This document shows positions 13,528-23,279 of a stretch of 64,000 nucleotides of DNA, in pieces; the first letter of the stretch is position 1, and each line of letters opens with the position of its first letter. This DNA comes from Imbricaverruca yamaguchii (taxonomy: Eukaryota > Arthropoda > Thecostraca > Neoverrucidae). A model generated the notes under the pieces. That model was not told the origin of the DNA. It saw only the letters and a list, made by a program, of their open reading frames with translations, and did not search any database. The DNA lies in the NCBI GenBank assembly GCA_034440575.1, contig JAOTOL010001548.1, positions 1,027,501-1,091,500 on the forward strand. Direction: 5' to 3'. The translations under genes were made by a program, and so were the position numbers.

Positions 13528-13529
<2 letters not shown>
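12868..13529. other. Intron or upstream sequence of the minus-strand gene
   Basis: No exon could be linked in phase to the acceptor at 12868. Open frames are short and unlike coding sequence. Confidence 0.35.

Positions 13530-13560
<31 letters not shown>
13530..13560. repeat. (TA)n microsatellite
   Basis: Uninterrupted TA run. Confidence 0.95.
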
Positions 13561-13564
<4 letters not shown>

Positions 13565-13594
13565 CTGCATATGTATCTGCATATGTGTATTTAT

Positions 13595-13807
13595 ATGATG
13601 TATATTGGTTGGTTGGTTATTTGAGTTTTAGGGCACATCGACCATGTTTCGTCATTTAGCGCTCATAACTTATAGATTGCTACCTGCTAAAAATAATCAA
13701 GCCTTCCTCCGAAGTATACACGTACACCGTTTCACACACCTGAGTCACATCCTTAAGTATACATGAACGACAAAATCACATTATAGTGATGGACAGATGA
13801 TGTATAT
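13595..13807 (-). mobile_element. (AACC)-tailed retroposon, copy 3
   Basis: A 191-bp insert (13606-13796) between perfect 11-bp repeats ATGATGTATAT (13595-13605 and 13797-13807). The minus strand ends GTCGATGTGCCCTAAAACTC then AAATAACCAACCAACC. It is longer at its 5' side than copies 1, 2 and 5, consistent with variable 5' truncation. The short repeat overlaps TA-rich sequence, so its significance is a little lower than for copies 4 and 5. Confidence 0.75.
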
Positions 13808-13922
13808 GCACGTGCACATGTATGTGTGTATGTATGTGCATGGGTATGCGCATATGTATGTGTATTTGTGCATGCGTATGTATTTGTGCATGCATATGTA
13901 TATTTGTATATATACATATATA

Positions 13923-13970
<48 letters not shown>

Positions 13971-13979
13971 TGTATATAC

Positions 13980-14057
<78 letters not shown>
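13808..14057. repeat. TG/TA-rich microsatellite
   Basis: ATGTATGTG-type text passes into long (TA)n with TGCA and CATA interruptions. Open frames (repeating Tyr-Ile) are artefacts. Confidence 0.95.
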
Positions 14058-14293
14058 CTGCATGCTGAATGCTACGACGCACCTTAAAACATGCATGCAG
14101 AGTGTCTAATACGACTTATTCACCGAGCTGCAAGGCTAAAGGAAACAATAACAGTATTTCCCCTCTCTGACACTGAACCCGAGACTCCGGAGTACAGCCC
14201 CCACACGCCACCCACTTGCCACCCGGGAGCGATGGAACGTACCCGTTGCGGTGTGAGCTGCGTGGTATGTTTCTCGAGCGTGGAAAATATCGC

Positions 14294-14475
14294 CACAAAC
14301 ACCTCTCCTCGAACAAGGATTAATAGCACTGCAGGAGAAATGCTGTGATGAAAGTGTAAATCTCAGTAATGCAAATCTGAGTAAAACATGTACACAAACA
14401 CCTCTCCTTGAACAAGGATTAATAGCACTTCAGGAGAAATGCTATGATGAAAGTGCAAATCTGAGTAACAATGGA
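14294..14475 (+). repeat. Two-copy 99-bp duplication
   Basis: CACAAACACCTCTCCT then GAACAAGGATTAATAGCACT recurs 99 bp later with few changes, with a weaker third trace near 14,580. Confidence 0.85.
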
Positions 14476-14599
14476 GCATATCAGGCTCGGGGTGGGAAGC
14501 TTCTCTAACTTGAAATTCTGCCTCAGAACGTGAGTCGGCGTTGGAAGTGGCCCGCGAATGGAAATGCCGCCGCGAATCCGCTTCTCTGAACAAAGATTA

Positions 14600-15762
14600 A
14601 AGGGATTTCTTGCAGAATACTGGGATAAAATAAGCATAAAGCAACATTAAAAGACCACATGTGACTCCGAGAGAACACGTGAGAATCCACAACCCTTCAG
14701 TAAATAATATGTCGTTTAAGAGCGTGACGGTCGAGTCGATCCTGGCCGGTACGGGCAGTGTTGCTCAGATGTACTTCTACACTACTTTATATGATATATT
14801 TGTATTAATTTATATACTACCTATACTTTATGCTATTCACAACACTAAGGCCGACTCGGTATTCGCCGTCGCTCGTATCTAGCGTGCACGCACCTAAAGG
14901 ACTGATCAGGAGACTCCAGTCGCAAGCTTAGCGGTGGAAGTTTTCTGTTCAGGCTAGCTTTCCAGATCCAGGTTACAAAATACTAGGTACTTGATAGACC
15001 TGTTACCGCACCTTCAACTCCTTCAACAAACTTTCGGTGCATTCCTGATTATTAGCCACCTAGTGCAGTCATTTTGCATGACGTTAGCGTGGGAAAATAT
15101 TTCAAATTGTATATATATATATATATATATATAACTTTATGTACGATGAGTGACCTGCATCCGTGTAATGAGAGCTCAGGAGAGTGCGGAGGCGAGTGGA
15201 GCGGTCCGTTACATTTCCTGAACCCCAACGATTGCTCACCGCACCACTGCACACTGTGATAACTCGAGGGGAAAATGGCCATAAATCGTAGCGGACAAAG
15301 TATCTTAGTTACCGGGACGATTTTAGTCTTAGTCCAAAGAGCTTAAAATTTGGATCATATGGGGAAAATGTATTGTCTTAAATATTACCTAACCCAGGAA
15401 TGTCAAAGGTTATACCTTCTAGATGGAAGGGTGCATTCCGCTCCACTCATTTTGCTTCCGTGAAATATTGCTGGAACCAATTGAGATATTATATGATAGA
15501 TAGCTCAAATTGTTAGCTCAAATTGTGCACATACCTACATGAGTTTCTAGTGTACCTTGTATTAAAATATCGACGTTCGGTCATCCGTGATGGCATCATG
15601 ATGACGTCTTAAGTGAAGTCCGTTGGCGCTCACATATTGGCTGATTATTAGTGCGCGTTTGTTATGCGAGTATTCTGCAGCGTAAATGTGACCTTATAAT
15701 TGCTACGCAGAATAGATCCAAGATCTTGTCCTAAGTGGCTGAAATTACGCCAAGATACATCA
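14600..15762. other. Sequence without a recognisable gene
   Basis: Unique AT-rich sequence; a short (TA)n run lies at 15,111-15,133. Confidence 0.4.
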
Positions 15763-16158
15763 CTAGGATATGCACTCAGGTTGGCTCACCCCAGAGCTTC
15801 TGAAAGCCCCGCGAATCTTGCTTGGTCGATTCAGTGATGACCCCACCTGTGGCAACACGAAAGCTCCATCCTTCATGCCCTCAGCACGAGCACTTTGCCT
15901 AGCAACCTCCACGAGTTGTAGATAACTGTGCTGTTGAGTAACTTTTGAGGATGTCCGACACTGAGAACGGGAGCTGAGGTGATCGTATATTCTAGTTGGT
16001 CGCCCTCGCGCTCTCTTCACGGTCTCGTCATCAAGGCGGGTCCTGGCTTCATCATTACTCACGACGTGGTCACCATGCTTCAGGGACACGGGATCACCTC
16101 GTCTCCCGAAAGATTTCTTGCAAACTGACTTCTGAATTTGTTCTGGGCTCGCATGCAC
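15763..16158 (-). CDS. Unrecognised open frame, possible exon or retroelement piece
   Basis: The minus strand is open for about 131 codons after a TAA. It contains GDHVVSNDEARTRLDDETVK then RARGRPTRIYDHLSSRSQC and KVTQQHSYLQLVEVARQSAR, a charged, non-repetitive text that looks more like protein than chance. No ATG begins it, so it would be an exon or a fragment of a transposon-encoded protein. I do not recognise it. Confidence 0.3.
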   Translation of the reverse strand: MHASPEQIQKSVCKKSFGRRGDPVSLKHGDHVVSNDEARTRLDDETVKRARGRPTRIYDHLSSRSQCRTSSKVTQQHSYLQLVEVARQSARAEGMKDGAFVLPQVGSSLNRPSKIRGAFRSSGVSQPECIS

Positions 16159-16179
16159 TTAACCCACTTTCCTTTTAAG

Positions 16180-17192
16180 TTCTTGGCGATAAGTCGGTCG
16201 CCTTTCTCAAGTCCACAATTGACGACTCACTTCGGAGGCATCCCTGAGGGATTTTTTCCATGATCAACTGCACTATAATCAACTATAATTAAACACATGA
16301 GCATAATAGTTCCCTTGCCCAGACGCTTTTGCACTGGTTAACAAGTCCACCAATTCCTCTGCTGACGCGCACCTCCATGTTCACTGTACGCAAAATCCAA
16401 CCACAATGACCCGAACCTTACAGGCAAAGACAGCTTCCCTGCCGTGGGAGACACTGTGCGTGACCTATCTCGACTCAGTCGCCTGGTTAATTATGGGACT
16501 TTTTGGCATAGCAACCACTGGATCAGGGTGTCCGGTCAAGACACCCCACCAGCCGACGCGTCGCGGCGTCTGGCTCGGGCTTCCCCGTGCCTCCCGATCT
16601 GGCCACCGCACCGCACCGCGGCCTGTCCGGATACAATTGATCACTATCGGCGTTAGATCAGCTAGGTGCAGCTGAAACTTGCGGCACATATATCCAAAGG
16701 ATCGCTGATTTTGTTAGGATTGGTCTCTGGCTGTGCGCTGTCGTGCGTTTTTTTTTCTCAAAACCTTACTTGAACTTCGAGGTACTAACAAGTTGAAAGA
16801 CTATTGCAATTACTGATTGTTTGACAATAAATAGCATATTGTTAATCGGTGTATGTCTTTTTGAATTGCTTAGCGCAATGAGAATGTTCTCAGCTATCAT
16901 TTAATATCTCATTTGTCCAAGTTTTCAGAATGCAGGTTACCTTTATCAATCGTCAAACTGCGACAACATTTGTGCACGTGTGCGTCGTTTTTTTTTCCAT
17001 ACGTAATGTTGTCCATGTTCATTGTGCACATCCATATCACACTGTGCACTGGCTCCTGAATTAACACTTCACCACCATTGGCCGTAGTCCCATCATTGGG
17101 GTCTGGCACACTAGCCACCGCAGTCGCCATTAAATTGGGCCCGCATTATCCAGCGGATAACATCTGCAAAATTCACTTTTGCTCCCGGGCCC
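16180..17192. other. Sequence without a recognisable gene
   Basis: Unique sequence, GC-rich around 16.4-16.7 kb, where open frames occur on both strands without recognisable content. Confidence 0.4.
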
Positions 17193-17483
17193 CGGAGTGA
17201 GTTTGGTTGGTTGGTTATTTGGGCTTTCGGGCGCATCGACTGCGTTGGTCATACAGCGCCCATAACAATTTTAGACGGACAACTTAAGAGGATTCAGGCG
17301 AACAGCAGTATGCGAGACTTCAAAAGACAGACAAATCACTTCAGTGCTACATGTCCACGAGGTGTGCAAATCGCTCCAACCCTTGAATCAGAGAGAAAGC
17401 GAAACAGCTGTCCCGAAGCCACAACGCGCAATTCAGCCCACAACATCGTCAGCGAAACAGCGAAACGCAAACGGAGTGAGTTT
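17193..17483 (-). mobile_element. (AACC)-tailed retroposon, copy 4 (longest)
   Basis: A 267-bp insert (17205-17471) between perfect 12-bp repeats CGGAGTGAGTTT (17193-17204 and 17472-17483). On the minus strand its 3' end has a stem GGGCGC (17261-17256) pairing with GCGCCC (17234-17229), then CAAATAACCAACCAACC as tail. The 5' part reads a short open frame ending in CTPRGHVALK then stop, possibly the end of a LINE protein, followed by a 3' UTR. The copy would thus be a 5'-truncated LINE or a SINE using a LINE's 3' end. Confidence 0.8.
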
Positions 17484-17716
17484 AAGTTTGTGTGACTGCC
17501 GATTGTCATATCTGCTGGCATCGCACATAGCGTGATTGGAACACACTGCTGGTTGCCAGACCAGGTGCGTGCCACACAGAATGCAGCCGTGGCTGCCGGC
17601 GGCGCTGCTGAAGTCATCAGCGCCCGGTGGGGCCGCGTGACCGCAGGAGTGACACCAGCAATCCGGCACGTCCAGGTCGGCCGAGCTGCCGCATTGGAAA
17701 TGAATGGAACCTGCCG
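17484..17716 (-). CDS. Possible Cys-rich exon
   Basis: On the minus strand a candidate acceptor (GCGCCGGCAG) is followed in one frame by [20 protein letters not shown] then [10 protein letters not shown] and [20 protein letters not shown] then MCDAS, with many paired Cys/His and mostly G or C in third positions. The Cys/His spacing could suggest a zinc-binding or disulfide-rich module, but I recognise no family. No good donor follows, and the frame runs into the retroposon insertion at 17,472. The alternative frame is also open, so the call is weak. Confidence 0.3.
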
Positions 17717-17744
17717 GCGCGTGGAGAAGCGTATGGAGTGGCGC

Positions 17745-18122
17745 ATGGAGTGACGTCTGGGGTTGCGTGTGGAGCGGTGTGTGGAGCGGCTTGCGGAGCG
17801 GCGTGTGGACCGGCGTGTGGAGCGGCGTGTGGAGTGGGTTATGGAGGGGTGTGTTGAGCGACGTGTAGAGTGGGTTATGGAGGGGTGTGTGGAGCGGCGT
17901 GTGGAGGGGTGCGTGGAGCGGCGTTTGGAGTGGGTTATGGAGAGGTGTGTGGAGCGGTGTGTGGAGCGGCGTTTGGAGTGGGTTATGGAGGGGTGTGTGG
18001 AGCGGTGTGTGGAGTGGGTTATGGAGGGGTGTGTGGAGCGGCGTGTGGAGTGGGTTATGGAGGGGTGTGTGGAGCGGCGTGTGGAGTGGGTTATGGAGGG
18101 GTGTGTGGAGCGGTGTGTTGCC
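17745..18122 (+). repeat. 36-bp minisatellite
   Basis: About ten copies of GGTGTGTGGAGCGGCGTGTG then GAGTGGGTTATGGAGG, with a 12-bp sub-period. The period is a multiple of three, so open frames of over 200 codons arise on both strands. Confidence 0.9.
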
Positions 18123-18830
18123 CAGTTGACCGGGCGACAAGTCCGGGTCAGCCGCGAGCTTCCCGAAACCCGGCAAAACTGCTCGGTGCGACGGAAAACC
18201 AGTTTTCCGCTGCAGTCGCGCGAACGCGACGAGACAATGCAGTGTGTGTGTGTGTGTGTTGGCGGAGGTGGGCAGAGCCGGCGCTCGACTGGCCACAGGC
18301 CGCCACTCGCTCCAGCCGAACGCTGGCCACAGGCCGCCACTCGCTCCAGCCGAGCATACGCCGCCCCAGCAGCGCGCAGCTGGCCAACAAACTCACCGCC
18401 TCACAATTGGAAAGCACATGGGCATTTTTAGCTGAATATAGAGCGGAACACATGTACGCGCACCGCAAACGGAGCGACTCGACGGGGCATCGTGGCATTC
18501 CGCCGCCGCAGTGGAACACCTGAATCAGCATATCAGCGTACCAGGCTGCAAGTTGAGGGGATTCAATGATTTTACCGCATAGCATGCGTTGAGCGAATTT
18601 ATGCTCTATATGCTCTAGCACGTTGCACAACTTTGGAACAACGTGCCCCGATGTACAACAGGCGTATTTTTTTCTTCGGATTACATATTTATATATATAC
18701 GTATGCACATATATGGATGCACATACACATACATGAATGCATATATGCATGTGTACATATGGATGTATATACATGTATATGAATGAATATGTGTATGTGT
18801 GCGTATGTATGTAACAACAATCACACGACA
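18123..18830. other. Unique sequence and TA/CA-rich tracts
   Basis: It includes a 30-bp duplication (18,290-18,352, GGCCACAGGCCGCCACTCGC), a (TG)n run near 18,242-18,262 and a TA/TG-rich tract at 18,685-18,810. No gene. Confidence 0.5.
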
Positions 18831-18834
18831 GCAT

Positions 18835-19135
18835 AGGGGCACCGGAGGGGGGGCCAGCCCCCCCCCCCCATGAGACCAAAGTGCCCCTTTGGCCAAAAAT
18901 GCCCTTTTGACCGAAAAGTACCCTTTTGGCCTAAACATGACATTCCCCTGTGTCCTTTCCTGTCCTATGCGGCATGGGAAATTCATGCCCCTCCCCCCGG
19001 TCAACAAACCTTCCAGTGTGCCCCGGGCCGCAGTGTCCTTTTGGAGCCGTTCAAGTGCCCTTTTGGAGCCGTCCAAGTGCCCTTTTCGGTCCTGCCCCCC
19101 CCCCATGGAAAAATCCTGGGTGCGCGCCTGCACGA
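18835..19135. repeat. Transposon-like low-complexity block
   Basis: Repeated GTGCCCTTTTGG-type motifs lie between C-runs, ending CCCATGGAAAAATCCTGGGT then GCGCGCCTGC. This style of end is seen in many short invertebrate transposons. No target duplication found. Confidence 0.35.
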
Positions 19136-19159
19136 CAGGAACGGTAGCGCACCAATAAT

Positions 19160-19639
19160 ATGACACAGCGAGTCCTCACTACGCTTTTCACGGCTGATAA
19201 TATTGTCGCCGTCTGGCCGATTATCCTCGCGTATCATACAGGTATAAAGCCAAATTCCAAATTATTGAGGGGATTCTTATCAACAATATATACGGTGGTC
19301 GAATCTCAAGCCAAACAGATGGCCGCTAAGCTTATGCGCTGGTCATTTTAACTGAATCGGTATAATAATAACTCCCATTGATTCGATGAGTTAAATGACT
19401 TAATTAAGAGTAAAATACATTACTTAGGTAATTCAAATAAACTAAGGACGAAATTAAAATCATTAGGTGATAATGGAAATGCTAGGGTGACTAGCCCGTT
19501 CAGGCAAAGCGAATTTCTCCCAAATATCTGCAGCTATGAGCAGAAGCATGTGTCAGCGGCAGTATCGGCAGTACGTATCGGAGCGCTGCTGGCCAGGCAG
19601 CACACGTCATACGTCTCCGCGTTCAGCACGCCGCGTCAC
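19160..19639 (+). pseudogene. AT-rich broken coding relic, upstream part
   Basis: One frame reads like protein across 480 bp but is broken by TAA near 19,350 and TGA near 19,380. It contains AVWPIILAYHTGIKPNSKLL, YTVVESQAKQMAAKLMRWSF and, after the stops, FLPNICSYEQKHVSAAVSAV then RIGALLARQHTSYVSAF. It ends at a near-consensus donor GTAAGT (19640). Codon use is AT-rich, unlike the GC-rich GFAT and the 9.9-12.9 kb exon, suggesting foreign origin (transposon or old viral insert). I do not recognise the family. Confidence 0.4.
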
Positions 19640-19967
19640 GTAAGTGGCCGCTTTCCTGTTTCCTGTTTCCTGCTCCTGTTGCTGTTTTTATTAACTCTTG
19701 TGATTAGTGACGTCCATGGTGAAGTTGCTTTGTACTTCACTGACGTCTGTACCTCAGCTGATGCGTGCGATGGTTGTAGGGCGTGCTAGGTCAGCGCCCA
19801 AATTGAATGTCGATTTAAACAGAGTGCTTTAAGTTTTGGCTTCGCATTTAGTTGTCCACTCTAAGTTGGGTGGTCTCTGCATTGAGTTGTCCATATCTCA
19901 GTTGGGTGGTCTCCGCATTCAGTTACCCATCTCTGAGCTGTATGAGGCTGCACATTAAGTTGCCCAG

Positions 19968-20238
19968 TCAAAAGTTGGTTGACAGAGTGCATATTACCAG
20001 GAGTACCAACCTCGCTATTGTACACTCCGATGAAAAAGTATATGCATACAAATATCCATTAGTGTCAATGTCGACTCCTTACTACAATTTTAAGGACGAA
20101 AAATACGTCAGATTCTCTGACGTGACTATGTGGGAAGATGTCACCAACCTGCAACAGATAGTGCTAACACAGTGTCGCGCTTACCTGCAACACGAACGCG
20201 ATTACCTGAGATCAGTGACGGATGAAAGATTTCGCCAA
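19968..20238 (+). pseudogene. AT-rich coding relic, downstream part
   Basis: After acceptor TTGCCCAG (AG 19966-19967) one frame reads 90 protein-like codons: KLVDRVHITRSTNLAIVHSD then EKVYAYKYPLVSMSTPYYNF, VRFSDVTMWEDVTNLQQIVL and CRAYLQHERDYLRSVTDERF, before GTGGGT (20239). Base use matches the relic at 19,160-19,639, so they are likely one gene. However, the upstream donor leaves phase 0 while this exon starts one base before a codon, so splicing them directly would shift the frame. A 42-bp triplicated repeat lies between them. It may be decayed, or an exon may be missing. Family unknown. Confidence 0.4.
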
Positions 20239-20900
20239 GTGGGTATAATTTTTTGGGGCGCCTGAATGCCACCAGGAGACGCCTATATAGTTGGCAGGGA
20301 CATCGGATTGAGTAATATTTTGCATAGAGCTCACACTCACACTTGCGCTCACACTCACACACTGTGCTCAAATTAACAAATATGTGGCATTTAGCTAAGC
20401 TTCACTAAGAGTTGGAACTGTCCCGTCTAGAGGCCCATCGATCTACCTGTGAATAAACAGTGGATAAAACTATTAGCTCTCTGAGGTAGTGTAATTTCCG
20501 GGACCATCGAGATGAATAGAACAACCCACTGTCGTTCCAGTTGTTAGTCAACATAAATGTTCTGGAGTGTCAGACTAAAGTCATAGCACCAGTGTCTCTG
20601 TAAACTCGCAATTATTGCCGCTACGCACACCTCCCAAGCACAGCCATTTTTCCAGCGAGTTCGCCAGTGTCCCTCGAAAAGGTCACCCTGGGGACAAAGT
20701 GCTGTATTGCTCATTGCAATTCCCAGTTCTTGTGACTATCAGACACGCCGGCAGCGCTTTCGATCCCCCTCCCCCCTCCCCCTCTCCCTCGACCATTGGG
20801 GGCACAGGTGTGCACGGTACGAGGCGCACGTGCCGCGGGTTTTTGTGTTGGGCGCCGTTGGGTCGCAGTCGGAAAGTCAGCGGGCACACTGCGCCTCGGC
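20239..20900. other. Sequence without a recognisable gene
   Basis: Unique sequence with a CACACT-rich tract near 20,330-20,360 and a C-rich tract near 20,765-20,790. Confidence 0.4.
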
Positions 20901-20901
20901 C

Positions 20902-21104
20902 CAGGCGTGACGCGGCGTGACGCGGCGTGACGTGACGTGACGTGACGTGACGTGACGTGACGTGACGTGACGTGACGTGACGTGACGTGACGTGACGTGA
21001 CGTGACGTGACGTGACGTGACGTGACGTGACGTGACGTGACGTGACGTGACGTGACGTGACGTGACGTGACGTGACGCGGCGTGACGTGACGTGACGTGA
21101 CGTA
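20902..21104 (+). repeat. (CGTGA)n pentanucleotide array
   Basis: About 40 nearly perfect copies of CGTGA, with a few CGCGG variants at both ends. Every two units contain TGACGTGA. Confidence 0.98.
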
Positions 21105-21344
21105 ACCGCCGTTACGGATCACATTCCTGGCCCGGACGCTATGGCGCTCGAATTCCGACTCAGACCACCACGTACCCACATAGGTCGGGCTAGGGTTAGT
21201 GCCGCCGAGCATCCGGCAACAGGCTAGTATTGGGGTCCAGTAGTCGGTACCAGCCTAGTATTAGTGGTCCATCAGCTGGTACAGTGATAATATTGGTGGT
21301 TAACAGTCGGTATCAGGCTAGTGTTGGTGGTTATGCACCTGGCG

Positions 21345-21685
21345 CGAGATGGCGCACCACCTCAGCGCCTAGTCGTGGCGCACCATCTGACGCCGAGCGT
21401 CTGGTCGTGGCGCACCATCTGGCGTCGAACGTCTGGTCGTGGCGCACCATCTGGCGCCAAAGTATGGTCGTGGCGCACCACCTGGCGCCGAGCGTCTGGT
21501 CGTGACGCACCATCTGGCGCCGAGTGGCTGGTCGTGGCGCACCATCTGGCGCCGAGTGGCTGGTCGTGGCGCACCACCTGACGCCGAGCGTCTGGTCGTG
21601 GCGCACCACCTGGCGCCGAGCGTCTGGTCGTGGCGCACCACCTGACGCCGAGCATCTGGTCGTGGCGCACCATCTGGCGCCGACC
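21345..21685 (+). repeat. 32-bp minisatellite
   Basis: About ten copies of GTGGCGCACCATCTGGCGCC then GAGCGTCTGGTC. Confidence 0.92.
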
Positions 21686-21689
21686 ACGT

Positions 21690-22960
21690 GTCTCTGTTGC
21701 GACGCCCAACACTCTGTCCGTGTTGACGGTCCACCGCATGGCGCCTGACTCCCAGGTGATGACTATATTAGGCCGTGTCAACTGCATGACATTAGCTGCG
21801 TTTCAGCCGGTGTATGACAGTCGGCACTTAGTGGAATGCAAGCTATCAAGTTGAATCACGTGCGGCTAACACGAGTAATGGTGACGAATTATGTGTGTTG
21901 TTCGTTCCAAGTGAGATAATTGGGCCGGCTGTATCCGGTGTACCGGCTGTCTATACGTGTCTGTGGCTAGTGTCGGTGGTCGGGGTAATCTGCTGTCACG
22001 GACCGATTATAGTGGAGTCGGATGGAGCGACACTCTTCGAGTGGCCATGGAGTGGAGTGGACCCATTCACCACGTGGTTAGTTCAATCCCGTTGTGTGCA
22101 ATTAGCATATCGGTTTGGTGCAGAGAAAACCGATGTTAGGCAGCCCTGCTCACACAAAGAATGTGAAGGTAGGGTGGGGAGGGGCTGGGAGCATACAATA
22201 ACGGCCGTGTCAATCTGAAAGGTTCCCTTAGCCCTCCAATTCTTTTATTTCATTCTAATTAGCACACTTTTACCTATGCCACCATTTAGCAACATATGTT
22301 AGAATTGCTACCATATTCTGGACTTGGGCTCATCGCTCTAATGACTCTTATGTTCGGGATTTAACACTGTTCTTTACATCCCAAAACAGTCTGCTTTGAT
22401 ATATTTGATTTCCTATCGGTTACCATATGGAGTAGTAGCAATGCGCACCTTGAACATGCGGCCATAAAACCCCTGATCAGTAGTGTTTCGATGCATGTGC
22501 TTTGCTGGCGTGAACAATCTAAACTTGTTCGTAGTATTTTTGGGGGTTATTATACTGACAGCCAATCATATCCAGGTTGTCCATCGGAAGTCATGCTAAT
22601 GCCGAATTCAGCCGTGAACTGACCATGGCCCCACCGCGGACATCAAGCTGCGGAAGATCGCGGCCACAGTCCCGAGGCCAAAAGCGTACCGCCGAACATA
22701 AGCTGCCGGGAAAGCTAGCCAGCGAAGCGAGCCGTGGAGCGTGATCCTGCATAAAGCGGCGAGGCCAGCGCGAATTTGAGCTGGCCTATAGGGCTTCAAC
22801 GGCCGAAGTGTTGCAGCGGCGCCTGCCAAAGTAGGAAGGAAGTGGCCAAGACGTGACGGATTCGTGGCGCTGATTTGGCGATATTTATGCCCTGGAGCGA
22901 TGCAGGACGTGACGCAGAGCGGGCACTTCCTATTAGCATGAGTACAGCAGAGGCAGAGCT
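21690..22960. other. Sequence without a recognisable gene
   Basis: Unique sequence. 22.6-22.9 kb is GC-richer and open on the minus strand for about 130 codons, but with no recognisable content. Confidence 0.4.
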
Positions 22961-22964
22961 GGAC

Positions 22965-23272
22965 CACGTGGCTCGCCTGCTGGCGTCTGCCTCTAATCCG
23001 GGCGGACACAGAGCTGGATCACGTGCTCTCCTGCTGGCGTCTGCCTCTAATCCGGGCGGACACAGAGCTGGATCACGTGCTCTCCTGCTGGCGTATGCCA
23101 CTAATCCGGGCGGACACAGAGTTAGATCACGTGCTCTCCTGCTGGCGTATGCCTCTGATCCGGGCGGACACAGAGTTAGATCACGTGCTCTCCTGCTGGC
23201 GTATGCCTCTGATCCGGGCGGACACAGAGCTAGATCACGTGCTCGCCTGCTGGCGTCTGCCTCCGATCCGGA
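22965..23272 (+). repeat. 54-bp minisatellite with CACGTG in each unit
   Basis: Five to six copies of CTGGCGTCTGCCTCTAATCC, GGGCGGACACAGAGCTGGAT, CACGTGCTCTCCTG. As 54 is a multiple of three, one frame repeats an 18-residue peptide within a 154-codon open frame. Confidence 0.92.
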
Positions 23273-23279
23273 TGACTCC

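Noticed and set aside
13753..14109. Tyr-Ile repeat open frames on both strands
   Set aside because: Translation of (TA)n; the same applies at 30.6, 40.2, 46.5 and 48.2 kb.
17336..18340. 334-codon minus-strand open frame
   Set aside because: Mostly the 36-bp array, and it crosses the border of the copy 4 retroposon.
22608..23009. 133-codon minus-strand frame as a gene
   Set aside because: No family text, and the plus strand is equally open over the adjoining repeat.
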